This document shows positions 47,332-56,126 of a stretch of DNA of 64,000 nucleotides, one piece after another. Source of the stretch: Schauerella aestuarii (GTDB lineage: Bacteria > Pseudomonadota > Gammaproteobacteria > Burkholderiales > Burkholderiaceae_B). The first letter of the stretch is position 1. Every line of letters starts with the position of its first letter. The notes below the pieces were generated by a model. The model had not been told where the DNA came from. It ran no database searches and saw only the letters and a list, made by a program, of their open reading frames with translations. Where the stretch lies: the NCBI RefSeq assembly GCF_009866805.1, contig NZ_SIZW01000043.1, positions 930,001-994,000 of the forward strand. The letters are read 5' to 3'. Made by a program: the position numbers and the translations under genes.

Positions 47332-48475
47332 TGCAGCAGGGTTCACAGTGCGCCTGTTGATCGAGCACGTGGCCGATCGTGCCCATGCCCTGGGATTGCG
47401 GCTCGACGCCTGGCGCTTTCGGACGCAGCGCGCGGATTACTACAGCTATCTCGCTCACTTGCTCGCCGATGTCGATGGCCGCAAGACGCTACATGACGTG
47501 TTCGAGGACGATGTCTATCGGTATGGCCGCAGCACGGTGCGCGGACGCCTGGCCGCCTATTGGCTCGAACGCTATCGTCAGACCGGCGGCGATCTGCACG
47601 GCACGTGGGAAGACACATTGCCCGAGAGCGAGGTTGCCTTGCTGCGAGCAGCCCAGGACGCCGGTGCCGGTGCATTGCCGGCGACCTTGCGCGATCTGGC
47701 GCGGGCTGCGCAATTGATCGAGAAGACCCGTGCGGTGCTGCTTGGAACGACTGCCGCAGGACTCGCCGCGTGCGGGGTCGCGATCGCGTTGCTCGGCGCC
47801 ATCCCATGGCTGACGGTGCCAAAGCTGCAGCAGGTTTTTCAGTCCGTGCCGCTTGAGTATTACGGCGGGCTCACGCGCGCCTTGTGGCACACATCGGCAC
47901 TGTTGCGCGTGCTTGGATTGCCGTTGGCCGTGCTGGTGGCAGTCGGGCTGGTGGCCATCACGTTGTCGTTGCCGCGGGCAGTGGGCCCACGGCGGGCCGT
48001 GTTCGATCGCATGGCCATCGGGCGGCTGTATCGCGATGTGCAGTGCATCCGCTTTCTCGCCATGCTCGCGATTCTCTTGCGGCAGCATGTCAGTGCCGAT
48101 GCACGGTTGCGCGATGCCTTGATGGCCTACCGCCATGGCGCGCGGCCGTGGTTGGCGTGGCACGTCGATCTCATGCTGGCGCGATTGGACGCCGGCACGT
48201 CGGGGGCCGAAGTGTTCGACACCGGCCTCATCGATCGTGAGACCTGGTGGTATCTGTCCGATTTGATCCTCGCGCGCGGCTTTGGAATGGCCTTGTCGCT
48301 TGCGCGCGATCGCGTCGAAAACCACGTGATGCACCGTGTCGTGCTGCACGCCTCGGTCCTGCGCTGGTCGCTGTTGCTCGGGTCGCTGGCGCTCATTCTT
48401 GGCGTGGCGTTCTGGCATTACGCGGTCATCGACGAACTGAGACGTTCGATGACGCAGTTTCATGCATCGGTTTAG
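47324..48475 (+). CDS. pilR: Type IVb pilus inner-membrane platform protein (PilR, GspF-like)
   Basis: The 383-residue protein has the duplicated helical T2SSF domain. The first copy is about 40-155 (YYSYLAHLLADVDGRKTLHDVFEDD), with hydrophobic segments around 150-170 and 200-225. A second copy is about 240-340 (FLAMLAILLRQHVSADARLRDALMAY), and there is a last membrane helix near 345-368. GspF-like proteins anchor the assembly ATPase and help load pilins. It overlaps pilQ by 8 bp. A 108-bp spacer with a hairpin follows before the major pilin gene. Confidence 0.88.
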   Translation: MFDAAGFTVRLLIEHVADRAHALGLRLDAWRFRTQRADYYSYLAHLLADVDGRKTLHDVFEDDVYRYGRSTVRGRLAAYWLERYRQTGGDLHGTWEDTLPESEVALLRAAQDAGAGALPATLRDLARAAQLIEKTRAVLLGTTAAGLAACGVAIALLGAIPWLTVPKLQQVFQSVPLEYYGGLTRALWHTSALLRVLGLPLAVLVAVGLVAITLSLPRAVGPRRAVFDRMAIGRLYRDVQCIRFLAMLAILLRQHVSADARLRDALMAYRHGARPWLAWHVDLMLARLDAGTSGAEVFDTGLIDRETWWYLSDLILARGFGMALSLARDRVENHVMHRVVLHASVLRWSLLLGSLALILGVAFWHYAVIDELRRSMTQFHASV

Positions 48476-48516
48476 GAAGACCCGTTGAAGGCTTGAAGAA
48501 GTCGATCAAGGGGTGC

Positions 48517-48566
48517 AAGACGCCGATTACCGCTGTGATATGCGCTGCCTGAAGATGCAGCGTCTT
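48517..48566 (+). other. Hairpin in the pilR-pilS spacer
   Basis: AAGACGC (48517-48523) pairs with GCGTCTT (48560-48566), and within it CGCTGC (48543-48548) pairs with GCAGCG (48557-48562), overlapping the outer arm. The spacer is the only sizeable gap inside the pilus operon and lies directly before the major pilin gene. There mRNA processing or stabilisation is often used to raise pilin levels. The two pairings are mutually exclusive at their 3' arms. No T-run follows, so full termination is not expected. Confidence 0.5.
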
Positions 48567-48583
48567 AACTGAAAAGGAAGTTT

Positions 48584-49213
48584 ATGTTCGCACGCCATGC
48601 CTTTACCAAGCCCTATCCGCCGCAGTCGATCGGACAGTCCGGCTTTTCGTTGATCGAGGTGTCGATCGTCACGGCCATCGTGCTGCTCATCGCGATCGTG
48701 GGGATTCCCGCGATCGGCAACTACGTCATCGAAAACAAAGTGCCCAAGGTCGGGGAAGCGTTGCAGCGCTTCGTCGCCCGCACCAAGGCCAACGCACAGG
48801 GTATCGGCACGGCGCCCTATGCGGGCATGGGAACGGGCGTTCTGGCCAATGCCCTGCGCGACTCGAGTGTGGTGTCGGTATCGGGCGACGGCGATTCGGC
48901 CATCGTGGCGCACAATCTGGGCGGCAACGGCACTTCGGGCAACGGGACGGTCACACTGGCGCCGAGCGCCGTGGCGGGCGGTGCGCTGGGGTCGGGTTTC
49001 ACCCTGACGCTGGATCATGTGAGTCACGCAGCATGTCCCGGCATCGCCTCGGTCATGCAGCGCATGGCGGAGATCATCCGCGTTGGCGGATCGGGCGCAG
49101 ACACGGTCGTCAAGGACGCCACCCAGCAACCGCCCATGGTCTACAACGCGGCGTTGGCGGACGCCCGTTGTGCACGTGGCGACGTGAATACCTTTTCCTT
49201 TGTCGTGCGCTGA
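48584..49213 (+). CDS. pilS: Type IVb major prepilin, PilS-like
   Basis: The 209-residue prepilin has a 20-residue hydrophilic leader and a prepilin peptidase site at QSG-FSLIEVSIV: Gly at -1, Phe at +1 of the mature chain and the required Glu at +5. An alpha-helical membrane stem follows to about residue 75. The globular part is glycine/serine rich and has two cysteines, in HAACPG and DARCARG, which would form the C-terminal disulfide typical of type IV pilins. The leader length and size fit R64 PilS. A ribosome site AAGGAAG precedes the ATG. It is expected to be the main subunit of the fibre. Confidence 0.9.
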   Translation: MFARHAFTKPYPPQSIGQSGFSLIEVSIVTAIVLLIAIVGIPAIGNYVIENKVPKVGEALQRFVARTKANAQGIGTAPYAGMGTGVLANALRDSSVVSVSGDGDSAIVAHNLGGNGTSGNGTVTLAPSAVAGGALGSGFTLTLDHVSHAACPGIASVMQRMAEIIRVGGSGADTVVKDATQQPPMVYNAALADARCARGDVNTFSFVVR

Positions 49214-49214
49214 G

Positions 49215-50567
49215 ATGGGTGCGAACGCGATGGGCGCGCGCGACTCGGCCACGCACGAGGTGCAGGCCGATGGGTTCGGCGCATCCGGGAAGCTGGCGCA
49301 TGCCTTGGGCGCGCGGCGGCACGCGCAGCGCGGTTTTGCGTTGGCCGAGCTTGCGCTGGCGACGGCGCTGGCGGTCATGGTCGCCATCTGGGGCGCGTCG
49401 AAGTGGATGCAGCAGGTGGAGGACGCCGCTGCGACCGCCACCGGCGTCTGGTATCTCGAGATCAAGCGGGCGCTCGATGGCGCTTTGCTCAAGCACTTCG
49501 ATGCCTTGGCCGCGTTTCCTGCACCGGATCCCGGCGGTGCGCCACCTCCGCCGTTTGCCGCGCCGCTCGCGCCCACGTTGGCAGAGTTGCAGCGCGCAGG
49601 GTTTCTCTCGGTCGATTTTCCGGCCCAGCCGCCTTTGGGTGGCGAAGCGGCGTTGCGTTTCCTGGCCGGCGCGGGCTGCCCGGGCGAGGGGTGTCGCATC
49701 GATGCGGTGGCGTATAGCCGATCACCGCTCACGTCGGGTTCCCTGGCTGAACCCAACGACATGGCCATTGCCCAGGTGTTGGCTGCCACGCAAGGTTATG
49801 GTGGCGCGGTGCAGCGGCTCGCGCCGGCCCGGTTGCAGGGCACGGCGTTCTCCCTGCCCAATCCCCCGGCGAGCGACATGACGACCCTCGCGCCCGGTAC
49901 CGTCGCGATCTGGGCGGGACTCGATCGCGCCGGTTACGACAGGTACCTGCGCGTTCGCGACGCTCGTGATCCGGACTTCCAGGGGCCACTCTCGGTTGCA
50001 GGCGGCGTGCGCGTGGGCGGTAACGCGCATCTGGCTGGCGGTGCGCAAATCGACGGCAGCGCCCACTTCGGAGGTGACGCGCAATTCGATGGCGATGCCC
50101 GAGTCAACGGCAGATTCGATGCCGGCGGCGACATGCATGTGGCTGCCCAGGCGCACATCGGCGGCAACGCGACGGTTTACGGCGATGCGCATATGGCCCG
50201 CAATGCCGCCGTCGGGGGGCAACTTCATGTGAACGACCGCATTCACGGGAGGTATTTGCTGCTGGGCGGCGGGGCGAGCTATGGCGCGGCATGCCCCGAC
50301 GAAGGGTTGATCGCCCGAGGCACCGGATCCGGATTGCTCGTGTGCCGCAATGGCAGTTGGCGCGGCGCCGAGGGCGGGTTTGGCGGCGCCTATTCCGTCA
50401 ACTCCATTTTCGGCTGCCGGTCGCCGTTCTACGAGTCCACGGCCAATCCGTTTACGGGAGCATGTTCCTGCCCGGCTGGCTTTTCCGCCGTGCCGACCTC
50501 CTGGGGCAATTCGCTGGATGACACGAGCGGTTTGACGCGAGGCTTCGTCTGCATCGCGCCGCCGTGA
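49215..50567 (+). CDS. pilV: PilV-like minor pilin/adhesin with beta-helix repeat stalk
   Basis: The 450-residue protein starts one base after the pilS stop. A long leader (about 40 residues; a later in-frame start is possible) ends in QRG-FALAELALATA, a prepilin site with Glu at +5. A pilin-like helix and N-terminal domain follow. Residues 262-339 are 13 uninterrupted hexapeptides of the type GGNAHL/DGSAHF/GGDAQF, fitting the left-handed beta-helix rule. The end (about 350-450) has CPDEGLIARGTGSGLLVCRNGSW, resembling shufflon PilV tips, and a cysteine-containing cap (FGCRSPFY, GACSCPAG, GFVCIAPP). No inverted tip cassettes or recombinase follow, so the adhesin is fixed. Confidence 0.82.
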   Translation: MGANAMGARDSATHEVQADGFGASGKLAHALGARRHAQRGFALAELALATALAVMVAIWGASKWMQQVEDAAATATGVWYLEIKRALDGALLKHFDALAAFPAPDPGGAPPPPFAAPLAPTLAELQRAGFLSVDFPAQPPLGGEAALRFLAGAGCPGEGCRIDAVAYSRSPLTSGSLAEPNDMAIAQVLAATQGYGGAVQRLAPARLQGTAFSLPNPPASDMTTLAPGTVAIWAGLDRAGYDRYLRVRDARDPDFQGPLSVAGGVRVGGNAHLAGGAQIDGSAHFGGDAQFDGDARVNGRFDAGGDMHVAAQAHIGGNATVYGDAHMARNAAVGGQLHVNDRIHGRYLLLGGGASYGAACPDEGLIARGTGSGLLVCRNGSWRGAEGGFGGAYSVNSIFGCRSPFYESTANPFTGACSCPAGFSAVPTSWGNSLDDTSGLTRGFVCIAPP

Positions 50568-50620
50568 CCAAGTTGCAACAGCAGCCTGGGGGTGCTGGCA
50601 CGGCCCCCCCGGCATCCCTC

Positions 50621-50626
50621 TATAAT
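50621..50626 (+). promoter_or_regulatory. Perfect -10 hexamer upstream of alaS
   Basis: TATAAT lies 32 bp before the alaS ATG, in the 90-bp gap after the pilus operon. No good -35 hexamer stands 16-18 bp upstream, where the DNA is a C-run. It indicates that alaS has its own promoter and is not simply the end of the pilus operon. Confidence 0.5.
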
Positions 50627-50657
50627 GGTCGATTCGCCTAACGCCGATTTACGCAAG

Positions 50658-53282
50658 ATGAAATCCTCCGAGATTCGCCAGAAGTTTCTGCAGTTCTTTC
50701 AATCGAAAGGGCACCAGATCGTGCCGTCGTCGTCGTTGGTTCCGTCCAACGACCCCACGCTGCTGTTCACCAACTCCGGTATGGTCCAGTTCAAGGACGT
50801 ATTCACCGGCAAGGAAGCGCGCAGCTACACGCGTGCCACCTCCTCGCAGCGCAGTGTGCGCGCGGGCGGCAAGCACAACGACCTGGAAAACGTCGGCTAC
50901 ACCGCACGCCATCACACGTTTTTCGAGATGCTGGGTAACTTCAGCTTCGGCGATTACTTCAAGCGCGACGCGATCCAGTACGCGTGGGAACTGCTGACCA
51001 AGGTTTACGGCCTGCCGGCCGAGAAATTGTGGGTCACCGTCTATCACGAGGATGACGAAGCCTACGATATCTGGGCCAAGGAAGTGGGTGTGCCGCCCGA
51101 GCGCATCATCCGCATCGGCGACAACAAAGGTGCGCGTTACGCATCGGACAACTTCTGGCAGATGGCGGATACGGGTCCTTGCGGACCATGTTCGGAAATT
51201 TTCTACGATCACGGCCCTGATGTGTGGGGCGGCCCTCCGGGCTCGCCTGAAGAAGACGGCGACCGGTATATCGAGATCTGGAACCTCGTGTTCATGCAGT
51301 TCGAACGCGACGCCGCCGGCAATATGCCGCGCTTGCCCAAACCGTGTGTCGATACCGGGATGGGCCTTGAGCGCGTATCGGCAGTGCTGCAGCACGTGCA
51401 CTCCAACTACGAGATCGATCTCTTCCAGGCATTGATCGCCGCCGCCGCGCGCGAAACGCACGTGACGGATCTGGCCGAAAATTCGCTCAAGGTCATCGCC
51501 GACCATATCCGGGCCTGCTCGTTCCTGGTGGTCGACGGCATCATTCCCAGCAACGAAGGCCGCGGCTACGTGCTGCGCCGCATCGTTCGCCGGGCGCTGC
51601 GCCACGGCTACAAGCTGGGCCAGACCAAGCCGTTTTTCTATCGGCTTGTTCCCGATCTCGTCAAGGAAATGGGCGAGGCCTATCCCGAGTTGGCCAATAA
51701 CGCCGACCGCGTGGCGCAGGTGCTCAAGCAGGAAGAAGAGCGCTTCGGCGAAACCCTTGAAAACGGCATGCGCATTCTCGACGGCGCGCTTGCCGGCGTT
51801 GCCGAAGGCAGTGCCCTGGACGGCACCACCTTGTTCACCTTGTACGACACGTACGGCTTCCCGGTCGACCTGACCGCGGATATCTGCCGCGAGCGTGGCG
51901 TCGAGGTCGATCTCGAAGGTTTCGAGGTCGCGATGACGCGTCAGCGCGAACAGGCGCGTGCCGCAGGCAAGTTCAAGATGGCTGAAGGCCTGAGCTATGA
52001 GGGCGCATCGACCCGTTTCGAAGGCTACGAGCAATTGAGCCTCGATGACGTCGCCGTGACGGCGCTGTATGTGGGTGGCACGAAGGTCGACAGCATTGCG
52101 GCCGGTCAGGAGGGCGTCGTGGTGTTGGATGCCACGCCGTTCTACGCCGAATCCGGCGGCCAGGTCGGCGATACCGGCGTGCTCGAAGCCGACGGCGTGC
52201 GCTTCGCCGTCGCAGATACCTTGAAGGTGCAGGTCGGCGTATCCGGTCACCATGGCAAACTCGAGTCGGGCAGCCTGAAAGTCGGCGACACCGTGCGCGC
52301 TGTGGTCGATGGTGTGCGGCGTGCGCGCACCATGCGCAACCACTCGGCCACCCATTTGATGCACAAGGCATTGCGCCAGGTGCTCGGCAGTCATGTGCAG
52401 CAGCGTGGTTCGTTGGTCGATCCGGATAAGACCCGGTTCGATTTCACGCAAGATGCACCCATGACGCCGGCACAGATCGCTGAAGTCGAGGTCATCGTCA
52501 ATGCGGAAGTGTTGGCCAATCACGCCACGCAATCGCGTGTGATGGCGTTCGACGACGCCGTCAAGGGCGGTGCGACGGCACTTTTCGGCGAAAAATACGG
52601 CGATACCGTACGCGTGCTGGATATCGGCTTTTCGCAAGAACTCTGCGGCGGCACGCACGTCGCGCGCACGGGCGACATCGGATTGTTCAAGATCGTGGGC
52701 GAGGGCGGCGTGGCAGCGGGTGTGCGGCGCGTCGAGGCGATCACGGGCGATAACGCGGTGGTCTGGGTGCAAAATCAGGCCGCTGTGCTCAATCGGGCAG
52801 CAGGCATGCTGCGCAGTGCGGCGACCGAGGTGCCCGATCGCATTGCTCATGTGCAGGAGCAAATTAAGGCCCTCGAGCGTGAACTCGAGCAGGCGCGCGC
52901 CAAGTTGGCCTCGAGCGCCGGCAACGATCTTGCCGCGCAAAACGCGGTCGAGATCAAAGGCATCAAGCTCCTGGCCGCAGGCATTGGCGATGTCGATCCC
53001 AAGGCCCTGCGCGGCATGGTCGATCAGATCAAGAACAAACTCAAGTCGTCGGTTGTGCTGCTTGCCGCGGGCTCGCCCGACGGGAAGATCAGCCTGGTCG
53101 GCGGCGTGACGCCCGATCTTGTGGATCGCATCAAGGCCGGCGATCTGGTCGGTTTTGTGGCGAGTCAGGTTGGCGGCAAGGGTGGCGGCCGCCCTGATAT
53201 GGCGATGGGCGGTGGCAACGATGTGGCGGCTTTGCCCGCCGCGATCGCCAGTGTGCATCAGTGGGTGGATGAGCGGCTCTGA
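50658..53282 (+). CDS. alaS: Alanyl-tRNA synthetase
   Basis: AlaS charges tRNA-Ala. From the ATG at 50658 it is 874 residues, the standard length. The class-II catalytic core ([38 protein letters not shown]) is followed by the tRNA-recognition domain and the editing domain with HxxxH in NHSATHLMH and the C-terminal zinc ligands in [13 protein letters not shown]. The C-terminal DHHA1/C-Ala domain ends in [13 protein letters not shown]. Start choice follows the family's opening; an in-frame codon at 50592 lies ahead of the promoter. Confidence 0.97.
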   Translation: MKSSEIRQKFLQFFQSKGHQIVPSSSLVPSNDPTLLFTNSGMVQFKDVFTGKEARSYTRATSSQRSVRAGGKHNDLENVGYTARHHTFFEMLGNFSFGDYFKRDAIQYAWELLTKVYGLPAEKLWVTVYHEDDEAYDIWAKEVGVPPERIIRIGDNKGARYASDNFWQMADTGPCGPCSEIFYDHGPDVWGGPPGSPEEDGDRYIEIWNLVFMQFERDAAGNMPRLPKPCVDTGMGLERVSAVLQHVHSNYEIDLFQALIAAAARETHVTDLAENSLKVIADHIRACSFLVVDGIIPSNEGRGYVLRRIVRRALRHGYKLGQTKPFFYRLVPDLVKEMGEAYPELANNADRVAQVLKQEEERFGETLENGMRILDGALAGVAEGSALDGTTLFTLYDTYGFPVDLTADICRERGVEVDLEGFEVAMTRQREQARAAGKFKMAEGLSYEGASTRFEGYEQLSLDDVAVTALYVGGTKVDSIAAGQEGVVVLDATPFYAESGGQVGDTGVLEADGVRFAVADTLKVQVGVSGHHGKLESGSLKVGDTVRAVVDGVRRARTMRNHSATHLMHKALRQVLGSHVQQRGSLVDPDKTRFDFTQDAPMTPAQIAEVEVIVNAEVLANHATQSRVMAFDDAVKGGATALFGEKYGDTVRVLDIGFSQELCGGTHVARTGDIGLFKIVGEGGVAAGVRRVEAITGDNAVVWVQNQAAVLNRAAGMLRSAATEVPDRIAHVQEQIKALERELEQARAKLASSAGNDLAAQNAVEIKGIKLLAAGIGDVDPKALRGMVDQIKNKLKSSVVLLAAGSPDGKISLVGGVTPDLVDRIKAGDLVGFVASQVGGKGGGRPDMAMGGGNDVAALPAAIASVHQWVDERL

Positions 53283-53527
53283 TGACGACTCCGCTTCCCA
53301 CGGCCGATCTTGAGGTGGACGCTTCGGGCTTGCTGTGCCCGTTGCCCATCTTGCGGGCCAAGAAGGCCTTGGCTCAGTTGGAAAGCGGTCAAGTCCTGAA
53401 AGTCGTCACCACCGATCGCAATGCGGTGCGCGATTTTCAGGCCTTTGCCCGTCAGACCAAAAACGAGCTGGTGTTGCAACAGCCCGACGAAGCAGGGGGC
53501 TGCCTGCACTTTCTTCGACGACGCTAA
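53282..53527 (+). CDS. TusA-family sulfur carrier protein
   Basis: The 81-residue protein has the TusA fold pattern: a first strand LEVDASGLLCPLPILRAKKAL with the CPxP motif, whose Cys19 would carry a persulfide, then a helix and the final strands ending in FLRRR. TusA proteins relay sulfur for tRNA thiolation or other sulfur transfers; which role applies here is not decidable. Its ATG shares one base with the alaS stop, so it is translated from the alaS mRNA. Confidence 0.9.
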   Translation: MTTPLPTADLEVDASGLLCPLPILRAKKALAQLESGQVLKVVTTDRNAVRDFQAFARQTKNELVLQQPDEAGGCLHFLRRR

Positions 53528-53548
53528 GCGTTTATTTTTCAATAGGAT

Positions 53549-53578
53549 TTGCCAGCTACGGCTTAGCGATGCTATAGT
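53549..53578 (+). promoter_or_regulatory. Sigma-70 promoter of rpsP-rimM-trmD
   Basis: TTGCCA (53549-53554), an 18-bp spacer and TATAGT (53573-53578) lie 36-65 bp before the rpsP ATG. Both hexamers match consensus at five of six positions or nearly so, as expected for a ribosomal-protein operon. Confidence 0.65.
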
Positions 53579-53613
53579 AGTCGGCTTGTCACAACATATT
53601 CAAGGGATTACCT

Positions 53614-53874
53614 ATGGTGGTGATTCGTATGGCCCGCGGTGGGTCAAAAAAACGTCCGTTCTACAACCTCGTCGCTACCGATTCGCGTAATCGCCGTGAT
53701 GGTCGCTTCATCGAGCGCGTGGGTTTCTATAACCCCGTAGCCCGTGAAAACGACGAAAAGCTGCGTATTTCGCTGGACCGCGTCAAGCACTGGACGAGCA
53801 ACGGCGCCCAGCTGTCGCCCGCAGTCGAGCGTCTGGTCAAAGACTACGCCGCCAAAGTTTCGGCTGCAGCCTGA
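53614..53874 (+). CDS. rpsP: 30S ribosomal protein S16
   Basis: The 86-residue basic protein opens with the S16 signature [20 protein letters not shown] and contains [14 protein letters not shown], both conserved across bacteria. It binds 16S rRNA in the 30S body. It is the first gene of rpsP-rimM-trmD; rimM starts 7 bp after its stop. Confidence 0.97.
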   Translation: MVVIRMARGGSKKRPFYNLVATDSRNRRDGRFIERVGFYNPVARENDEKLRISLDRVKHWTSNGAQLSPAVERLVKDYAAKVSAAA

Positions 53875-53881
53875 GTCTGGT

Positions 53882-54535
53882 GTGGTAAACGCTGTCTCTT
53901 CGCAGGCAGCGCCTGCCGACTTGGTTGAAGTAGGCCGTGTGCTCTCGGCCTATGGTGTGCGCGGCTGGATCAAAATTCAGTCGCACTCGGCAACTGCCGA
54001 AGCACTCCTGGCCGCACCTCAGTGGTGGCTTGCACGCCCTGCGTCCCCCGTGGCTCAGGGCGTTGTCACATCTGCTGCAAGCGAAGGTCTCGCTTTGGCG
54101 GCCAACGCCGTTGCCCATCGCGTGGTAACGGTGCGGTCGCAGGGATCGAATCTGGTTGCGCAGCTGGCTGCCATCGATGATCGCGATGTTGCCGAAGGCA
54201 TGCGCGGGATGTCGATCTGCGTAGCTCGCAGTACGTTTCCCAAAGCTGACGACGATGAGTACTACTGGATCGATTTGATCGGTTGCCGGCTCTATGGCGA
54301 TCGTGATGGCCAATCCGTACTCATCGGCGAGGTTGCCGAGGTCGTCGACAACGGTGCGCATGGCGTGCTCAAAGTCGTGACCGGCACCTTCGGCTTGGAT
54401 GGCGTCACGTTCGAACCGACCCTCGATCCTAAAGGTCGTGCCGTCGAGACGTTAGTACCTTTCGTAGGTGCGCACATCCAGAAGGTCGACCTCCAAGCGC
54501 GCCGTATCGATAGCGATTGGCCGGTCGACTTCTAA
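53882..54535 (+). CDS. rimM: Ribosome maturation factor RimM
   Basis: RimM assists assembly of the 30S head by binding S19. The 217-residue protein has the N-terminal beta-barrel ([20 protein letters not shown]) and the C-terminal PRC barrel ([28 protein letters not shown] and [19 protein letters not shown]). It is some 35-45 residues longer than E. coli RimM, mainly from an insert of about 25 residues in the first barrel ([22 protein letters not shown]). The start is a GTG seven bases after rpsP; there is no ATG in frame nearby. Its TAA shares a base with the trmD ATG. Confidence 0.93.
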   Translation: MVNAVSSQAAPADLVEVGRVLSAYGVRGWIKIQSHSATAEALLAAPQWWLARPASPVAQGVVTSAASEGLALAANAVAHRVVTVRSQGSNLVAQLAAIDDRDVAEGMRGMSICVARSTFPKADDDEYYWIDLIGCRLYGDRDGQSVLIGEVAEVVDNGAHGVLKVVTGTFGLDGVTFEPTLDPKGRAVETLVPFVGAHIQKVDLQARRIDSDWPVDF

Positions 54536-55362
54536 TGCGTTTCGACGTCGTTACCCTTTTTCCGGAGATGTTCGGTGTACTCACCGATGCCGGGGTCACG
54601 GGGCGCGCGCACGCACAAGGGCGTTGGCTTTGTCGCGCCTGGAATCCGCGCACGTTTACGCACGATGTTCATCGTACCGTCGATGATCGGCCTTACGGCG
54701 GTGGTCCCGGCATGGTCATGATGCCTGGACCGCTGCGCGATGCGGTCGCCGCAGCGCAGGCGGAGCGTCGCGCGCACGCTTCCGACGGCTCGCCTGCGGT
54801 GGTGTCCAATAAATCCGCCGAAGGGGCTTCCCCCTCACCGCCATCGCGTCCAGCGGCGCCGGTGATTCTGCTCTCGCCTACCGGACCGCGATTCGATCAG
54901 CAGCGCGCGCAGGCCTTGGTCGAGCAGGGTGGTGCGGTGCTGATCTGCGGCCGTTACGAGGGGGTGGATCAGCGCTTCGTCGAATCGGTGGTAACCGAGC
55001 AGATTTCGCTAGGCGATTTCGTATTGTCCGGCGGCGAAATCGCGGCGATGGCAGTCATGGACGCCGCGGTCCGGCTGATTCCGGGTGTGCTCAACGATGA
55101 TGAATCGGCGCGCCAGGATTCGTTTCACGAAAATCTGTCGGGGCTGCTCGATAGCCCGCACTACACGCGCCCAGAATCCTTCGACGGCATGAGCGTGCCG
55201 GCCCCATTGCTGTCTGGGCATCACGCTCAAATTGCACGTTGGCGTCGTGAGCGCTCGCTTGAACTTACATCGCGGCTGCGCCCGGATCTGATCCGCCGCG
55301 CACGCAAAGCGGGTAGTTTGACTGCTGCTGACGAAGCCTTTCTGAAGCAGCTGGCGGCATAG
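54535..55362 (+). CDS. trmD: tRNA (guanine37-N1)-methyltransferase
   Basis: TrmD makes m1G37, which prevents frameshifting. The 275-residue protein has the SPOUT-fold landmarks [18 protein letters not shown] (53-68), [24 protein letters not shown] and the knot loop [11 protein letters not shown] stretch of about 30 residues rich in Ser, Pro and Ala at roughly 80-109, between the first helix and the ILLSPTG strand, is an insertion relative to E. coli TrmD and looks like a disordered loop. The gene that usually follows, rplS, is not found; a minus-strand receiver protein comes next. Confidence 0.95.
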   Translation: MRFDVVTLFPEMFGVLTDAGVTGRAHAQGRWLCRAWNPRTFTHDVHRTVDDRPYGGGPGMVMMPGPLRDAVAAAQAERRAHASDGSPAVVSNKSAEGASPSPPSRPAAPVILLSPTGPRFDQQRAQALVEQGGAVLICGRYEGVDQRFVESVVTEQISLGDFVLSGGEIAAMAVMDAAVRLIPGVLNDDESARQDSFHENLSGLLDSPHYTRPESFDGMSVPAPLLSGHHAQIARWRRERSLELTSRLRPDLIRRARKAGSLTAADEAFLKQLAA

Positions 55363-55450
55363 CCTGATACGCCGCTCCACGCGCACGCGGGCGTTTTGCC
55401 GAAACGATCGGTACGCCAGCCTCACGACAGCTTAACGCCTTGACGTCGTG

Positions 55451-55834
55451 CTACTCCAGCGCGCGTTTGATTGCGCGCGCCAGTCGTTCGTGCGTAAACG
55501 GCTTGGTAAGCAGAGACGTGCCGCGTCCGAGATTGAATTCCGATCCGTGAAATTGCGGCGAATAGCCGCTGATGAACAGTACGGGAATGTTCGGGCGTTG
55601 TTCGCGCGCCTTGCGCGCCAATTCGACGCCATCCATCCCAGGCATTTGCAAATCGGTGATCAACAGATCGACGGCATTGCCCTCTGCAAGCACTTGCACG
55701 GCACGGGTGCCGTCGCTGGCCGCCACGGGTTGAAACCCGAGTTCACGTAGCGATTCGACCAGTAGATCGAGGATAAGGGGCTCATCGTCAACGGCGAGAA
55801 CGCTGATTTCTGGACGCGCAGTGGCGGAATTCAT
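55451..55834 (-). CDS. Stand-alone response-regulator receiver protein
   Basis: The 127-residue protein is a single CheY-like receiver domain with no output domain. Acidic Asp16 and Asp17 (AVDDEP), the phosphorylation site Asp61 (LLITDLQMPGMDG), a conserved Ser in FISGYS and Lys111 (LLTKPF) are all present, so it should be phosphorylatable. The ISGYS segment is common in receivers that pair with hybrid histidine kinases. No kinase gene lies in the window, so its partner and output are unknown. It converges with trmD. Confidence 0.9.
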   Translation of the reverse strand: MNSATARPEISVLAVDDEPLILDLLVESLRELGFQPVAASDGTRAVQVLAEGNAVDLLITDLQMPGMDGVELARKAREQRPNIPVLFISGYSPQFHGSEFNLGRGTSLLTKPFTHERLARAIKRALE

Positions 55835-56126
55835 TTACTCGTGCTGCTCAGTGTGGGGTCGGCGCTCCCCTAGCAAGTCGCGGGCCTGGGTGCTGCCGAC
55901 ATTGCTGGCGTCGTCGGTATGAGGCAAAGCACGCGTGTACGTCATGCTTGCCGGAACTTCGCAGCCGGAATAAGGTCATCCTATACGGCGCGCATTCAGG
56001 CACATTTCAGGTTGCGTGCGCTTCGGGCGGTCCGTGTCACTAGATTGCCGTGTCCGCCAACACAGATTTCGTTTCAGCGTTAATGCACATCTCCTTCGTC
56101 AGCCTATCTTGAACAGGAAAGTCATC
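55835..56126. other. Intergenic region, no gene recognised
   Basis: This 292-bp divergent spacer separates the receiver gene from the exported methyltransferase. Reading frames in it are short and lack ribosome sites or family resemblance. No clear consensus promoter, hairpin or repeat was found by eye. Confidence 0.5.

Noticed and set aside
49215-50657. Possible shufflon (invertible tip cassettes) after pilV
   Set aside because: No recombinase gene, no repeated inverted sfx-like sites and no alternative C-terminal cassettes; alaS begins 90 bp after pilV.
50649-53258. 869-codon open frame on the minus strand opposite alaS
   Set aside because: Antisense shadow of a clear synthetase gene; no ribosome site or recognisable domain.
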